Below, in pieces: positions 36,609 to 43,377 of a stretch of DNA of 55,324 bases (positions are counted from its first letter, which is position 1; each line of letters opens with the position of its first letter). A program made the position numbers and the translations under genes. Origin of the DNA: Dysgonomonas sp. ZJ279 (GTDB lineage Bacteria > Bacteroidota > Bacteroidia > Bacteroidales > Dysgonomonadaceae). Where the stretch lies: contig NZ_JAAKEL010000022.1 in NCBI RefSeq assembly GCF_011039205.1, forward strand, positions 1 through 55,324, written 5' to 3'. Under the pieces are notes generated by a model. It had not been told where the DNA came from. It searched no databases and was given only the letters and a program-made list of their open reading frames with translations.

Positions 36609-37709
36609 TTATTTTCGTTTTTTTTCTGGATACATTAACCAGTTTGAAAGACTTAACCTTACAAGTTGTAATGTTTTCAATCTCATTATCCAATCTTGGT
36701 GTTCTAAATTCATTTTATTTTCATCTAATGACAAATCATAGTCACCTGAAAACAATTGATTTTGATGAGTTATCTTGCACCGCAAGTTATAAACTTCTCT
36801 ATATATCTGAGCTGATTTTTCACTTCCAGCTACAAATTTTCTTAAAAATTCAACGAATTTTGTTTTGATACCCCAAATTGGTCTTCCACATTTTGGACAA
36901 TGATGTGGAGAATCCTTAATCGTCTTACAGTTATGGCATTCAAATGTTATTTCATCATCAGCAACCTCTAAGCTTACCAATCCTTCTATAGCTGAAACGA
37001 ATGATAGAAAAGCTAAACTTCGTTTATTATCTTGAATATCAATACCGTCACATGTTAAGTAAACACATGATTTCACTTTCTGCAATACTTTTTGTGATAG
37101 AGAAAAATAATTATCCAGACAACTTACGATAGTTTCTGGGAATCGTATTTTACCTTCATGATTTTCAACAGGATTATTCGTGAAATATTGATAATAGGGA
37201 GATATTAATGGCATTTCTGGATGCTTCTGTTCAGAGAATCGCTCTATTTCAAGCTCTTTCTTTAAATTCGGATACATATATCCCCCAAAAACCCAAGAAC
37301 TATTTTGGTTATTATATAATGTTTTTTGTTCTTCGCTCAAATTATCAAATCCTATATTGGGAGTCATAATTGCCCATTCATTCCTATCTGATAAATATTT
37401 AAAGAACCGATGATTTGTCAAAACAGATAATAAGTTTATGAGTTCAAATTCTTTTTTCTGTTGAGCTGCTAGATCTTCAAATATATCAATTTCTCTTTCA
37501 TTTCCTTCAAAATCTATATAATATTCAAGAAACAGTGGAAAATGTCTTGCTAAGGGATTTGATGGAGCAGATTTAGACCCAATGGGTAATAGCTGAAAAA
37601 CATCTCTGTACCTGAATTGTGTTTTTAGCGGTGTTTTTGAAAAAACAATTCTTCTATAGTATTTTCTCATAACTTTTTTAGTTAGTATAACTTCCATAAA
37701 AATACTCAT
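36609..37709 (-). CDS. Zinc-ribbon/HEPN (Apea-like) protein
   Basis: A 366-residue protein; an internal ATG at 37670 is an alternative start. No domain is recognised in residues 1-220. Residues 228-345 resemble an Apea-like HEPN domain: an all-helical LAFLSFVSAIEGLVSLE, an inserted zinc ribbon with C258, C261, C271 and C274, and the HEPN active-site motif RCKITH (R310-x4-H315). HEPN domains with Rx4-6H are commonly RNases in toxin-antitoxin, abortive-infection and CRISPR systems. It lies convergent with a membrane protein inside the inner element. RNase activity is inference; the conserved R and H are visible. Confidence 0.65.
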   Translation of the reverse strand: MSIFMEVILTKKVMRKYYRRIVFSKTPLKTQFRYRDVFQLLPIGSKSAPSNPLARHFPLFLEYYIDFEGNEREIDIFEDLAAQQKKEFELINLLSVLTNHRFFKYLSDRNEWAIMTPNIGFDNLSEEQKTLYNNQNSSWVFGGYMYPNLKKELEIERFSEQKHPEMPLISPYYQYFTNNPVENHEGKIRFPETIVSCLDNYFSLSQKVLQKVKSCVYLTCDGIDIQDNKRSLAFLSFVSAIEGLVSLEVADDEITFECHNCKTIKDSPHHCPKCGRPIWGIKTKFVEFLRKFVAGSEKSAQIYREVYNLRCKITHQNQLFSGDYDLSLDENKMNLEHQDWIMRLKTLQLVRLSLSNWLMYPEKKRK

Positions 37710-37713
37710 AAAA

Positions 37714-37743
37714 AAAGACCTAAAAGCAATATTCTAGGTCTTT
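37714..37743 (-). terminator. Terminator of the minus-strand HTH/DUF3876 operon
   Basis: AAAGACCTA (37714-37722) and TAGGTCTTT (37735-37743) pair around a 12-base loop. Read on the minus strand the stem is followed by TTTTT, an intrinsic terminator just past the stop of the gene at 37767. Confidence 0.8.
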
Positions 37744-37766
37744 CTTAAATATTTATTTCAAACAAC

Positions 37767-38054
37767 TTATTCAATTTTATCAAAGTTGCTTTCTATGCGT
37801 TTTATTATCACCGACTCACAATACAAAATCTTCCCTTTAATCTGAATAAACGGAATAATTTTGTTATCCCGCCAATCTTGTAAAGTCCGAAGGCTGACGC
37901 AAAGCATTTTACAAACATCTTTGTTTGTCAGGAACTTTTCGCCATTTAGGTGCGGAGTGCGGTTTTTAAGAGCTTGGTTGACGGAATCTAATACCTCATC
38001 CAAAGCCGTAAAGAATTGGGATATTTCAGCCGATTTTCGATCCAATAGTTCCAT
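37767..38054 (-). CDS. Excisionase-like HTH protein
   Basis: A 95-residue protein. The second half is a MerR/Xis-like helix-turn-helix: FLTNKDVCKMLCVSLRTLQDWRDNKIIPFIQIKGKILY. These HTH_17 proteins are found in Bacteroidota conjugative and mobilizable elements, where some act in excision or transcription control. It is last of three tightly packed minus-strand genes (gaps of 2 and 4 bases) before a terminator. It differs from the related protein at 38343 and from 54924, but shares the LRTLQDxRDN recognition helix. Confidence 0.78.
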   Translation of the reverse strand: MELLDRKSAEISQFFTALDEVLDSVNQALKNRTPHLNGEKFLTNKDVCKMLCVSLRTLQDWRDNKIIPFIQIKGKILYCESVIIKRIESNFDKIE

Positions 38055-38056
38055 AT

Positions 38057-38338
38057 TTAGTTACGCATATAATCTCCCAAAGCAGAGAGGGTTAATAAAT
38101 CTATTTTTGCATCGTAGCTGATAGCGGTTCGTTTCATGTTATAGCTGATAAAATATCCGTCTCCATCCTCCTGAATATCATAAGTAGCAGGGCTAGCCTG
38201 TTTACTCGTTTCGTTAATGTGAATGATACTTAGCAGATAGCTGTCGCCATTTCTGTAAATTATGATCGTTGGATTCAGGTTTACGCTTTCCCATGTGCCA
38301 ACCAACATACTCAAATCAAATACTATTTCTTCTTTCAT
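38057..38338 (-). CDS. DUF3876 family protein
   Basis: A 93-residue protein resembling DUF3876, a family found in Bacteroidales mobile elements next to HTH genes. The sequence reads LVGTWESVNLNPTIIIYRNGDSYLLSIIHI, then YDIQEDGDGYFISYNMKRTAISYD, suggesting a small beta-rich, lipocalin-like fold without obvious catalytic residues. Its place between two excisionase-like genes with gaps of 2 and 4 bases indicates an operon. Function unknown. Confidence 0.7.
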   Translation of the reverse strand: MKEEIVFDLSMLVGTWESVNLNPTIIIYRNGDSYLLSIIHINETSKQASPATYDIQEDGDGYFISYNMKRTAISYDAKIDLLTLSALGDYMRN

Positions 38339-38342
38339 GGTA

Positions 38343-38618
38343 TTACTTTTTTGATTGTGATTGACTGATTAGGGTTTCAATGTCCGATGCTTTGTAGTAG
38401 CACTTACGCCCGATTTGAGAGTAAGATAATGTTCCATTATCCCTATACGATTGTAAGGTTCGGGGCGAAATATGCAGTAGTTCACAAACGGTTTTGTTAT
38501 CCAACCATTTCTCATTGTTCCGACTATCCTCGCAAAGAGATTTTATTTGCTTGGTAAAATACTCAAAACGTTGTTTTATCTGCTCGAAGGTTCTACCTTC
38601 AATTGCTATAATATCCAT
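38343..38618 (-). CDS. Excisionase-like HTH protein (paralogue of 54924)
   Basis: A 91-residue HTH_17-type protein. The N-terminal half is helical (IAIEGRTFEQIKQRFEYFTKQI); the DNA-binding half reads WLDNKTVCELLHISPRTLQSYRDNGTLSYSQIGRKCYYK. It is clearly related over its whole length to the gene at 54924-55187 in the outer element (WLDNQDVCMLLNISPRTLQTLRDNGTLAYSQI), so each nested element seems to carry its own copy. It is the first gene of the HTH/DUF3876/HTH operon. A role in excision control is inferred. Confidence 0.8.
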   Translation of the reverse strand: MDIIAIEGRTFEQIKQRFEYFTKQIKSLCEDSRNNEKWLDNKTVCELLHISPRTLQSYRDNGTLSYSQIGRKCYYKASDIETLISQSQSKK

Positions 38619-38770
38619 ACTGATTCTTGTTTTAAATTGATACTTAAAAATCTCATTGCAATGATTTGAGGCAAAGGAAAGCAGAATATCAAGCAGTTTT
38701 CAAAAGTGTGTAGCAATGGATCGCATTGGCTGTAAATGGCACTTACGGCAGAAGTTATTCTCGGGCAATC

Positions 38771-38856
38771 GGTTATTCTGCGGGCTTCCGCCCCTTCAAA
38801 CGGCAGGGAAGCCATGAGCGGAAATAACCGAAGTTGCACGGGAAATAACTTCGGTT
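38771..38856. other. Structured intergenic DNA downstream of the DUF5712 relaxase
   Basis: Nested dyads: GGTTATT (38771-38777) with AATAACC (38823-38829), inner GGCTTCC (38783-38789) with GGAAGCC (38807-38813), and a perfect 10-bp stem AACCGAAGTT (38826-38835) with AACTTCGGTT (38847-38856). It lies just past the relaxase stop on the minus strand, so it may end that transcript, though no T-run follows; a site bound in transfer is the alternative. GC is higher than in the flanks. Confidence 0.5.
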
Positions 38857-38861
38857 CAACC

Positions 38862-39800
38862 TCACGACTGCCTGAATCCTCGCTTCGGTATCTTCTTTTT
38901 CTTTTTCACGGGAGTTTGTTCTTCCTCTTGGTTAGAAATATCAGGCGTAAACAAACCCAATGCAGAGGATAAGCCCAAATCAGGCAGATTGAAATCTTGC
39001 TTATTTTCTTGATTTACTGTTTGATAATCTTCTAATTTGGAATCTTGAGAATTTGCAAACTTGTTTCCAATATTGGGATTTTGAAGATTCTCTTGTTTGT
39101 TTTTTCTTTCATCAGCAATTTGTCTTTCTTGCATCTTGATTTGACCTGTGATAGAACCATTTTTCATTGTATTATAATATTCAAAACTTTCGGTTAGAGG
39201 ACGATTGTACATAAATAGCTTGTCAAAACCCTTTTCCACATTCTGAAATAATGCACTCCTATCAAAACCGCCTTTAACTGTTCCTTTGGTGGTGTTCTTG
39301 TGGTTGGTTAGAGGACTTATTTTGACTTTGTTCGATTGGTCTTTACGGCTTACTATCAGATGGCAGTGCATATTTAGCTCATTAGTTGACCTGTCACGAC
39401 TAAAGTGTATCTTCCCATAGAATTTAATATCTTCCGCTTTCAAGTCTTTGTTAAAGTTAGCGGCATAAGTTGAAATAAATACTTCCCTAATATATCGTTT
39501 CATTGCTTCGGCTTGTTCTTGTTCGGTATTACCCATTGCTTTGAGTTCCTTCTCCGATGGGCTAATATGGATGGCATAGAACTTAGCATCTGTTTTTAAT
39601 AGTTGAGCTTTGTTATTGTCAATATCCTTAACTACTTGCGATTTATAAAGATTATCTTCGGTCAGATTGAAAAAACCTTCAGTATATATTCCTTGCTCCA
39701 TGCGTTCCATATCCTCATGCTCCAAATAGTTACATAGCCTTCGGCTACTGTCTGCATTATTGTATGTACCTTTCGATGGTGGCGGGAAGTCTATATTCAT
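38862..39800 (-). CDS. DUF5712 putative relaxase (MobB/BtgB-like)
   Basis: A 312-residue protein. FYAIHISPSEKELKAMG (near residue 74) and FYGKIHFSRDRSTNELNMHCHLIVSRKDQ (near 128-154) show the histidine pair H145-x-H147 preceded by H132, the HUH-type metal triad of relaxases. The N-terminal NNADSSRRLCNYLEHED fits DUF5712. The C-terminus is a low-complexity linker ending in the basic tail KKKKKIPKRGFRQS. It follows the BfmA/BtgA gene with a 3-base gap. It is expected to nick oriT and pilot the inner element in transfer; a tyrosine nucleophile is not assigned with confidence. Confidence 0.72.
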   Translation of the reverse strand: MNIDFPPPSKGTYNNADSSRRLCNYLEHEDMERMEQGIYTEGFFNLTEDNLYKSQVVKDIDNNKAQLLKTDAKFYAIHISPSEKELKAMGNTEQEQAEAMKRYIREVFISTYAANFNKDLKAEDIKFYGKIHFSRDRSTNELNMHCHLIVSRKDQSNKVKISPLTNHKNTTKGTVKGGFDRSALFQNVEKGFDKLFMYNRPLTESFEYYNTMKNGSITGQIKMQERQIADERKNKQENLQNPNIGNKFANSQDSKLEDYQTVNQENKQDFNLPDLGLSSALGLFTPDISNQEEEQTPVKKKKKIPKRGFRQS

Positions 39801-39803
39801 GCC

Positions 39804-40391
39804 CTATTTTTTATTAATGAGATTCATAATATCTGTTTTCAGATTCTCTTTCCGCTTTCCATCCATCACTCCACAGGCTGACAGTTCCGAATAAAGAGAA
39901 ATCAGCATTAACAGTCTCTCATTATCCCTCTGTTGTATTTGGGATTGGCTATTGATAACTTTGGAATGGTTTGTTACAACATCCGCTATTTTTCCGAACT
40001 GTTCGTCCAGTTTTTTCAACACACTAACAAGAGTATCTTTCGAGCTCTTTATCTCTAAGTCTAACCGTTGGGATAGCTCCTTTGCTGTTCCATCAAATCG
40101 GGTAGCAATAGAGTTGCTTGTGCGTATCATAGGATTAAGCTGTTCCTCTTCATAGTGGCGAATAAAACGAATAATATCATCCTGCCGTTTGTTGATTTTG
40201 GATAACTCCGATTTGACAGATTCAGGAGCATCGGCAGGGTTAATAGAAGCCTTGTCAATATACTGGAATGCCAACTTTACAACTTCACTCTTTTTCAGCG
40301 AATAACGTTTACATATTTTATCTATTAAACGCCCTGTTTCCTTGTCTATGGAAACTGTGGTATATACGATTTTTCTATCTTGATTTTGCAT
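39804..40391 (-). CDS. BfmA/BtgA family mobilization accessory protein
   Basis: A 195-residue protein. The N-terminus (IVYTTVSIDKETGRLIDKICKRYSLKKSEVVKLAFQYIDK) is a ribbon-helix-helix DNA-binding segment, and residues 60-150 form a coiled coil (KLDEQFGKIADVVTNHSK). This matches the BfmA/BtgA relaxosome accessory proteins of Bacteroides transfer factors, which bind oriT beside the relaxase. The gene is directly upstream of the DUF5712 relaxase, and a row of five hairpins precedes it, consistent with its own binding site. Probably also represses its own promoter (inference). Confidence 0.82.
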   Translation of the reverse strand: MQNQDRKIVYTTVSIDKETGRLIDKICKRYSLKKSEVVKLAFQYIDKASINPADAPESVKSELSKINKRQDDIIRFIRHYEEEQLNPMIRTSNSIATRFDGTAKELSQRLDLEIKSSKDTLVSVLKKLDEQFGKIADVVTNHSKVINSQSQIQQRDNERLLMLISLYSELSACGVMDGKRKENLKTDIMNLINKK

Positions 40392-40450
40392 AGTAATTAC
40401 TTTTTAATGGAAAATCATGTTGTTAAACTGTTGACAATAAGAGCTTAATC

Positions 40451-40562
40451 AATTACACTTATTAAAAGTGTAATTACAGTGCTTTCGCATAAAGCACTAA
40501 AGCCGAAGGCTTTGCCCCGCAGGGCAAGAGGAGAACAGGACGTTAGTCCAGTTCCCTCTTGC
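40451..40562. other. Row of five hairpins; candidate oriT of the inner element
   Basis: Five consecutive inverted repeats in 112 bases upstream of the BfmA/BtgA gene: AATTACACTT/AAGTGTAATT (40451/40466), AGTGCTTT/AAAGCACT (40478/40491), AAAGCC/GGCTTT (40499/40508), TTGCCC/GGGCAA (40512/40522) and GCAAGAGGAGAACAGGAC with its near-complement (40524-40541/40546-40562; GTTA loop, one bulge and one mismatch). Position before the accessory and relaxase genes suggests oriT. The nick site cannot be placed. Confidence 0.6.
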
Positions 40563-40639
40563 TTAATTTCGCAAAACACACAGAGCCGTAAGGTGAAGTT
40601 GTTTTTGAGAAATGCGGAGCCATTACATAAGGCGGTTGG

Positions 40640-40987
40640 CTAAACCCCGCCTTCGGTGGTTTTCATCGGATTGCTTGTTGCCTTGTCGAACTGTTGGAAC
40701 GTGCGAAAATCGCAATGCTCCCTGACAAACGAGCGAATATCTTCGGCTCGGTAGTAGGTCTTATGTCCGATTTTGAAGAACGGTAGAACGCCATTGCTTC
40801 GGTATCGTTGCAGGGTTCGGTAGGATACTTTCAACAGAAATGCCAAATCTTGGTTATCCAACAATTTCTCGTCCTTGTCGAAAACATCGTTGGTGTTTAT
40901 GAGCGATTTGAGGTCTTTGCCTATCTCGCTCAATTTTTTGGATAGCTTCTCCATCCATTTATCAAAATCTTCATTATTGATATACAT
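40640..40987 (-). CDS. Excisionase-like HTH protein
   Basis: A 115-residue HTH_17 protein. The N-terminal 40 residues are helical and charged (WMEKLSKKLSEIGKDLKSL), then LLDNQDLAFLLKVSYRTLQRYRSNGVLPFFKIGHKTYYRAEDIRSFVREH is the DNA-binding domain. It lies alone upstream of the hairpin row and downstream of the rteC-like gene, the position in which Xis-type factors occur on CTnDOT-like elements. It probably helps excision or regulates mobilization. It resembles 37767 and 38343 only in the HTH. Confidence 0.78.
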   Translation of the reverse strand: MYINNEDFDKWMEKLSKKLSEIGKDLKSLINTNDVFDKDEKLLDNQDLAFLLKVSYRTLQRYRSNGVLPFFKIGHKTYYRAEDIRSFVREHCDFRTFQQFDKATSNPMKTTEGGV

Positions 40988-41133
40988 TTTGCTTCGTTTT
41001 TGAGATTAATACTGATTTTCTCAATCGATTGATGAAGCAAAGCTCGGCAGATGAACGCAATAAAAATAGGGGAATCCCTATGGACTCCCCTAAAATTGAA
41101 TTGTAAAATACTATATATCAAATATTTGTAAAA

Positions 41134-41535
41134 TTATCTTTTTTCATCTTGTTTTCGGCGTGTCTTAACGATTAGATTTTTCAGAGAATCTAATGCTTTG
41201 GTCAGGTTGTAAGGCTTACGGCTTAATATTCGTGCTTTTGATTTATAAGCGTTCCCGAAACTAAAATTAAAAGCGGCTTCCAAAGCCTGTGCAATATGGA
41301 TGAACGGGGCAGGCTTGCCTGTCTCGTCCAAAAATTGGCGGGATAATTCAAATGAAACGGCAAATTCTCCCATGCTGTCAATCCCCAAGCCTTGCGACTG
41401 GGGGATAAAATAGACTTTGGAATTGTTGGATTGTGTATTCTTTAGGGATTGATTTGCTTGTAAAAAAGTGAGTTTAAGCAAATCAATTTCAGATTCAAGG
41501 AATAGGATAGATTTTCTAAGATAAGCAAATTTCAA
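41134..41535 (-). CDS. RteC-like protein, C-terminal part
   Basis: A 133-residue frame resembling the C-terminal domain of RteC, the regulator that activates excision genes in CTnDOT: FLESEIDLLKLTF, then HIAQALEAAFNFSFGNAYKSKARILSRKPYNLTKALDSLKNLIVKTRR. The only available start is a TTG (41535) inside the previous gene, in another frame and without a clear ribosome binding site. The natural reading is that this is the second half of one gene with the frame at 41516-41767, separated by a one-base shift in the run GGGGGAAAAA at 41540-41549. Confidence 0.65.
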   Translation of the reverse strand: MKFAYLRKSILFLESEIDLLKLTFLQANQSLKNTQSNNSKVYFIPQSQGLGIDSMGEFAVSFELSRQFLDETGKPAPFIHIAQALEAAFNFSFGNAYKSKARILSRKPYNLTKALDSLKNLIVKTRRKQDEKR

Positions 41536-41767
41536 GGCATTTTTCCCCCTGCTCGTACTGATTAAGCGATTCTATGAATACTAACTCAATACGAGTGTTA
41601 TTCAGTATCCGAAAGACTTCCGAATGATTACTTTCAGACTGGCTGACAGTGGTTTTTACCTGTTCCTTGAAGCAGCCATAGGCATTTTGCATTTCTTCGT
41701 TTGTTACTTGTGAGGGTTCAGACAATAGGCTGAATAACCTCGAATCATTAATAATCCACATAAGCAT
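41516..41767 (-). CDS. RteC-like protein, N-terminal part (frameshifted)
   Basis: An 83-residue frame starting at an ATG (41767) and ending 14 residues after the GGGGGAAAAA run. Residues (NDSRLFSLLSEPSQVTNEEMQNAYGCF; IELVFIESLNQYEQG) are helical. Removing one base from the run would join it as YEQGKNALKFAYLRKSILFL to the RteC-like frame, giving a protein of about 215 residues, close to RteC size. Either the gene is disrupted, or the run carries a sequencing error or allows frameshifting. Confidence 0.55.
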   Translation of the reverse strand: MLMWIINDSRLFSLLSEPSQVTNEEMQNAYGCFKEQVKTTVSQSESNHSEVFRILNNTRIELVFIESLNQYEQGEKCLEICLS

Positions 41768-41865
41768 ATATTTTAAAGATTAATATAGGAGTTCATTGTT
41801 TAAGAATCCTTGCTTTGTGAATTTTTTAGTGGCACGTCAAAGATATTGAATGTTCTTCACCTGAT

Positions 41866-41885
41866 AAATGGCTATTTATAGCTAT
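41866..41885 (+). promoter_or_regulatory. Palindromic box overlapping the LuxR-regulator promoter
   Basis: AAATGGCTATTTATAGCTAT contains the dyad GCTAT-TT-ATAGC (41871-41882) and overlaps the -7 box. The same 20 bases occur in inverted orientation upstream of the nucleotidyltransferase gene (43285-43304), pointing to a shared operator. Confidence 0.65.
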
Positions 41886-41890
41886 CTTTG
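41883..41890 (+). promoter_or_regulatory. -7 box for the PAS-LuxR regulator
   Basis: TATCTTTG fits TAnnTTTG only 4 bases before the ATG at 41895, so the transcript would be nearly leaderless. This excludes an in-frame ATG at 41868. Confidence 0.55.
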
Positions 41891-41894
41891 CGCT

Positions 41895-42659
41895 ATGACT
41901 TCCAGTAAAATAACCCCCGAAGAACTATGGTCAAGACAGCAAATCAGCAGTCTTGATGTTGACTATGATTTGTGGAATAAGAAAAGGGTGTCCATACAGA
42001 ATTTCTCCCAAATGAGCCAAAGCTGTATTTTTACTGTTGATGTGTTTAAGGAAAGATATGATTTTGCTTCCGACAACTTCTCTACAATTTTAGGATATAA
42101 TCCCACATGGATAAAAACGATAAGGAAGCAGGGCGACTTATTGGAAGATAGAATACATCCGGATGATCGCTCTCAACTATTGGAATACCAGATTGAGCAT
42201 GGACGGTTTATCTATTCTCTTCCGCAGGAAGAAAGAAATGACTACCAGCAGATATTTCAATACCGGATACTGAATGCAAAAGGGCACTATGTAAATGTAA
42301 CCAGCCGTCAGCAGGTTCTTGAAAAAGACAGGAACGACAAGGCTTGGATTATTATGGGAATTGTGGATGTATCTCCTGACCAGACATTCACAGAAAAAAT
42401 CAAAAGAACGATTATAAATTGGAAAACAGGCGAGATTCTTTCACCTGCATTAATTCCGGCAGAGAAGCAACTTACTAATCGTGAAAAAGAAATACTGCTA
42501 TTAATTCGTCAGGGCTTGCTGAGTAAAGAAATTGCAGATAAACTAAGTATCAGTATTTATACGGTTAATAATCACCGAAAAAGTATATTGACTAAATTGA
42601 ATGTCGATAACGTGATTGAAGCAATTAATACTGCCCGCGACTTCGGGATCATCTATTGA
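41895..42659 (+). CDS. PAS-LuxR transcriptional regulator
   Basis: From the ATG at 41895 the product is 254 residues. An N-terminal PAS-fold domain (VDVFKERYDFASDNFSTILGYNPTW; RIHPDDRSQLLEYQIEHG) is followed by a PAC-like strand set (YRILNAKGHYVNVTSRQQV) and a C-terminal LuxR-type HTH (LTNREKEILLLIRQGLLSKEIADKLSISIYTVNNHRKSIL). This pairing is typical of ligand-sensing one-component regulators. It converges with the nucleotidyltransferase gene, whose promoter carries the same 20-bp palindrome, so it may control both. Ligand unknown. Confidence 0.8.
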   Translation: MTSSKITPEELWSRQQISSLDVDYDLWNKKRVSIQNFSQMSQSCIFTVDVFKERYDFASDNFSTILGYNPTWIKTIRKQGDLLEDRIHPDDRSQLLEYQIEHGRFIYSLPQEERNDYQQIFQYRILNAKGHYVNVTSRQQVLEKDRNDKAWIIMGIVDVSPDQTFTEKIKRTIINWKTGEILSPALIPAEKQLTNREKEILLLIRQGLLSKEIADKLSISIYTVNNHRKSILTKLNVDNVIEAINTARDFGIIY

Positions 42660-43240
42660 GGCAGCCAATCTAAACTGTTTGTCATCGGATTGGTTCTTCG
42701 CCATTGTTCCAATTCCTCATAACTTTTCACCCCACCAGTAAAAACAGCGTAGTATATCTCTATGCCGGGAATCATTACGCCATCCGGTACATCGTATTTG
42801 ATTTGAAGAATGGTTTCGCGGATTTCAGGCGTTAGCTGCCGGATTATAGCATCGGTTGCATGCTCTACTTTGCCATCATATTTTGAGCCCCGGCGAATAT
42901 GAATCATATCGAACTTCCATGTATTCCGGTCTTTATCTTCATACAAGGTATGCCATTCGATGCACTCTTCTTCCGTATCTATTCCATTGATATACTGAAC
43001 TTCTTTCAGAGATAGCCTTTCTGCCAGTTCCTGCATAACGGAGAAACTTTCAGCAACATCAAGCCTATCCGTATAAATATGCATATCTATATCCCTGCTT
43101 TTCATCAACAAACCGGATTTGAGTGAACCAACCAGATTAACAGTTGCCCCAATATGCTCCCATGCAGAAATGATACGTGTATCTTCCAGTATCTTCCATG
43201 CGGTTTGTTGATTCTGTTCTGCGAGTTTAAGGATATCCAT
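42653..43240 (-). CDS. Nucleotidyltransferase-fold protein
   Basis: A 195-residue protein starting at the ATG at 43238-43240, because an upstream in-frame start at 43276 would precede the -7 box. The pol-beta-type nucleotidyltransferase signature is NLVGSLKSGLLMKSRDIDMHIYTD: the GS and the DxD metal pair. Residues 60-140 hold a conserved-looking core (WHTLYEDKDRNTWKFDMIHIRRGSKYDG). Members of this fold include aminoglycoside and lincosamide nucleotidyltransferases, but this protein does not clearly match either. Its 3' end overlaps the regulator gene by 7 bases. Substrate unknown; resistance is a guess from context. Confidence 0.65.
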   Translation of the reverse strand: MDILKLAEQNQQTAWKILEDTRIISAWEHIGATVNLVGSLKSGLLMKSRDIDMHIYTDRLDVAESFSVMQELAERLSLKEVQYINGIDTEEECIEWHTLYEDKDRNTWKFDMIHIRRGSKYDGKVEHATDAIIRQLTPEIRETILQIKYDVPDGVMIPGIEIYYAVFTGGVKSYEELEQWRRTNPMTNSLDWLPQ

Positions 43241-43259
43241 ATTTCTTTTATTGAGAGCG

Positions 43260-43267
43260 CAAAGATA
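43260..43267 (-). promoter_or_regulatory. -7 box for the nucleotidyltransferase gene
   Basis: Minus strand TATCTTTG, 19 bases before the ATG at 43240. The palindromic box lies 17 bases upstream of it. Confidence 0.55.
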
Positions 43268-43284
43268 CAAAATCAACTTGATAT

Positions 43285-43304
43285 ATAGCTATAAATAGCC
43301 ATTT
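43285..43304 (-). promoter_or_regulatory. Palindromic box upstream of the nucleotidyltransferase promoter
   Basis: Minus-strand AAATGGCTATTTATAGCTAT, identical over 20 bases to the box at 41866-41885. Here it sits 17 bases before the -7 box (an activator-type position), whereas at the regulator promoter it overlaps the -7 box (a repressor-type position). Confidence 0.65.
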
Positions 43305-43377
43305 CGTACACCATTGAAACGCAGTAATTTTACACACCTTTTTGTGTCTTTTTTAATGTAATAATAAGGAGTATTTT

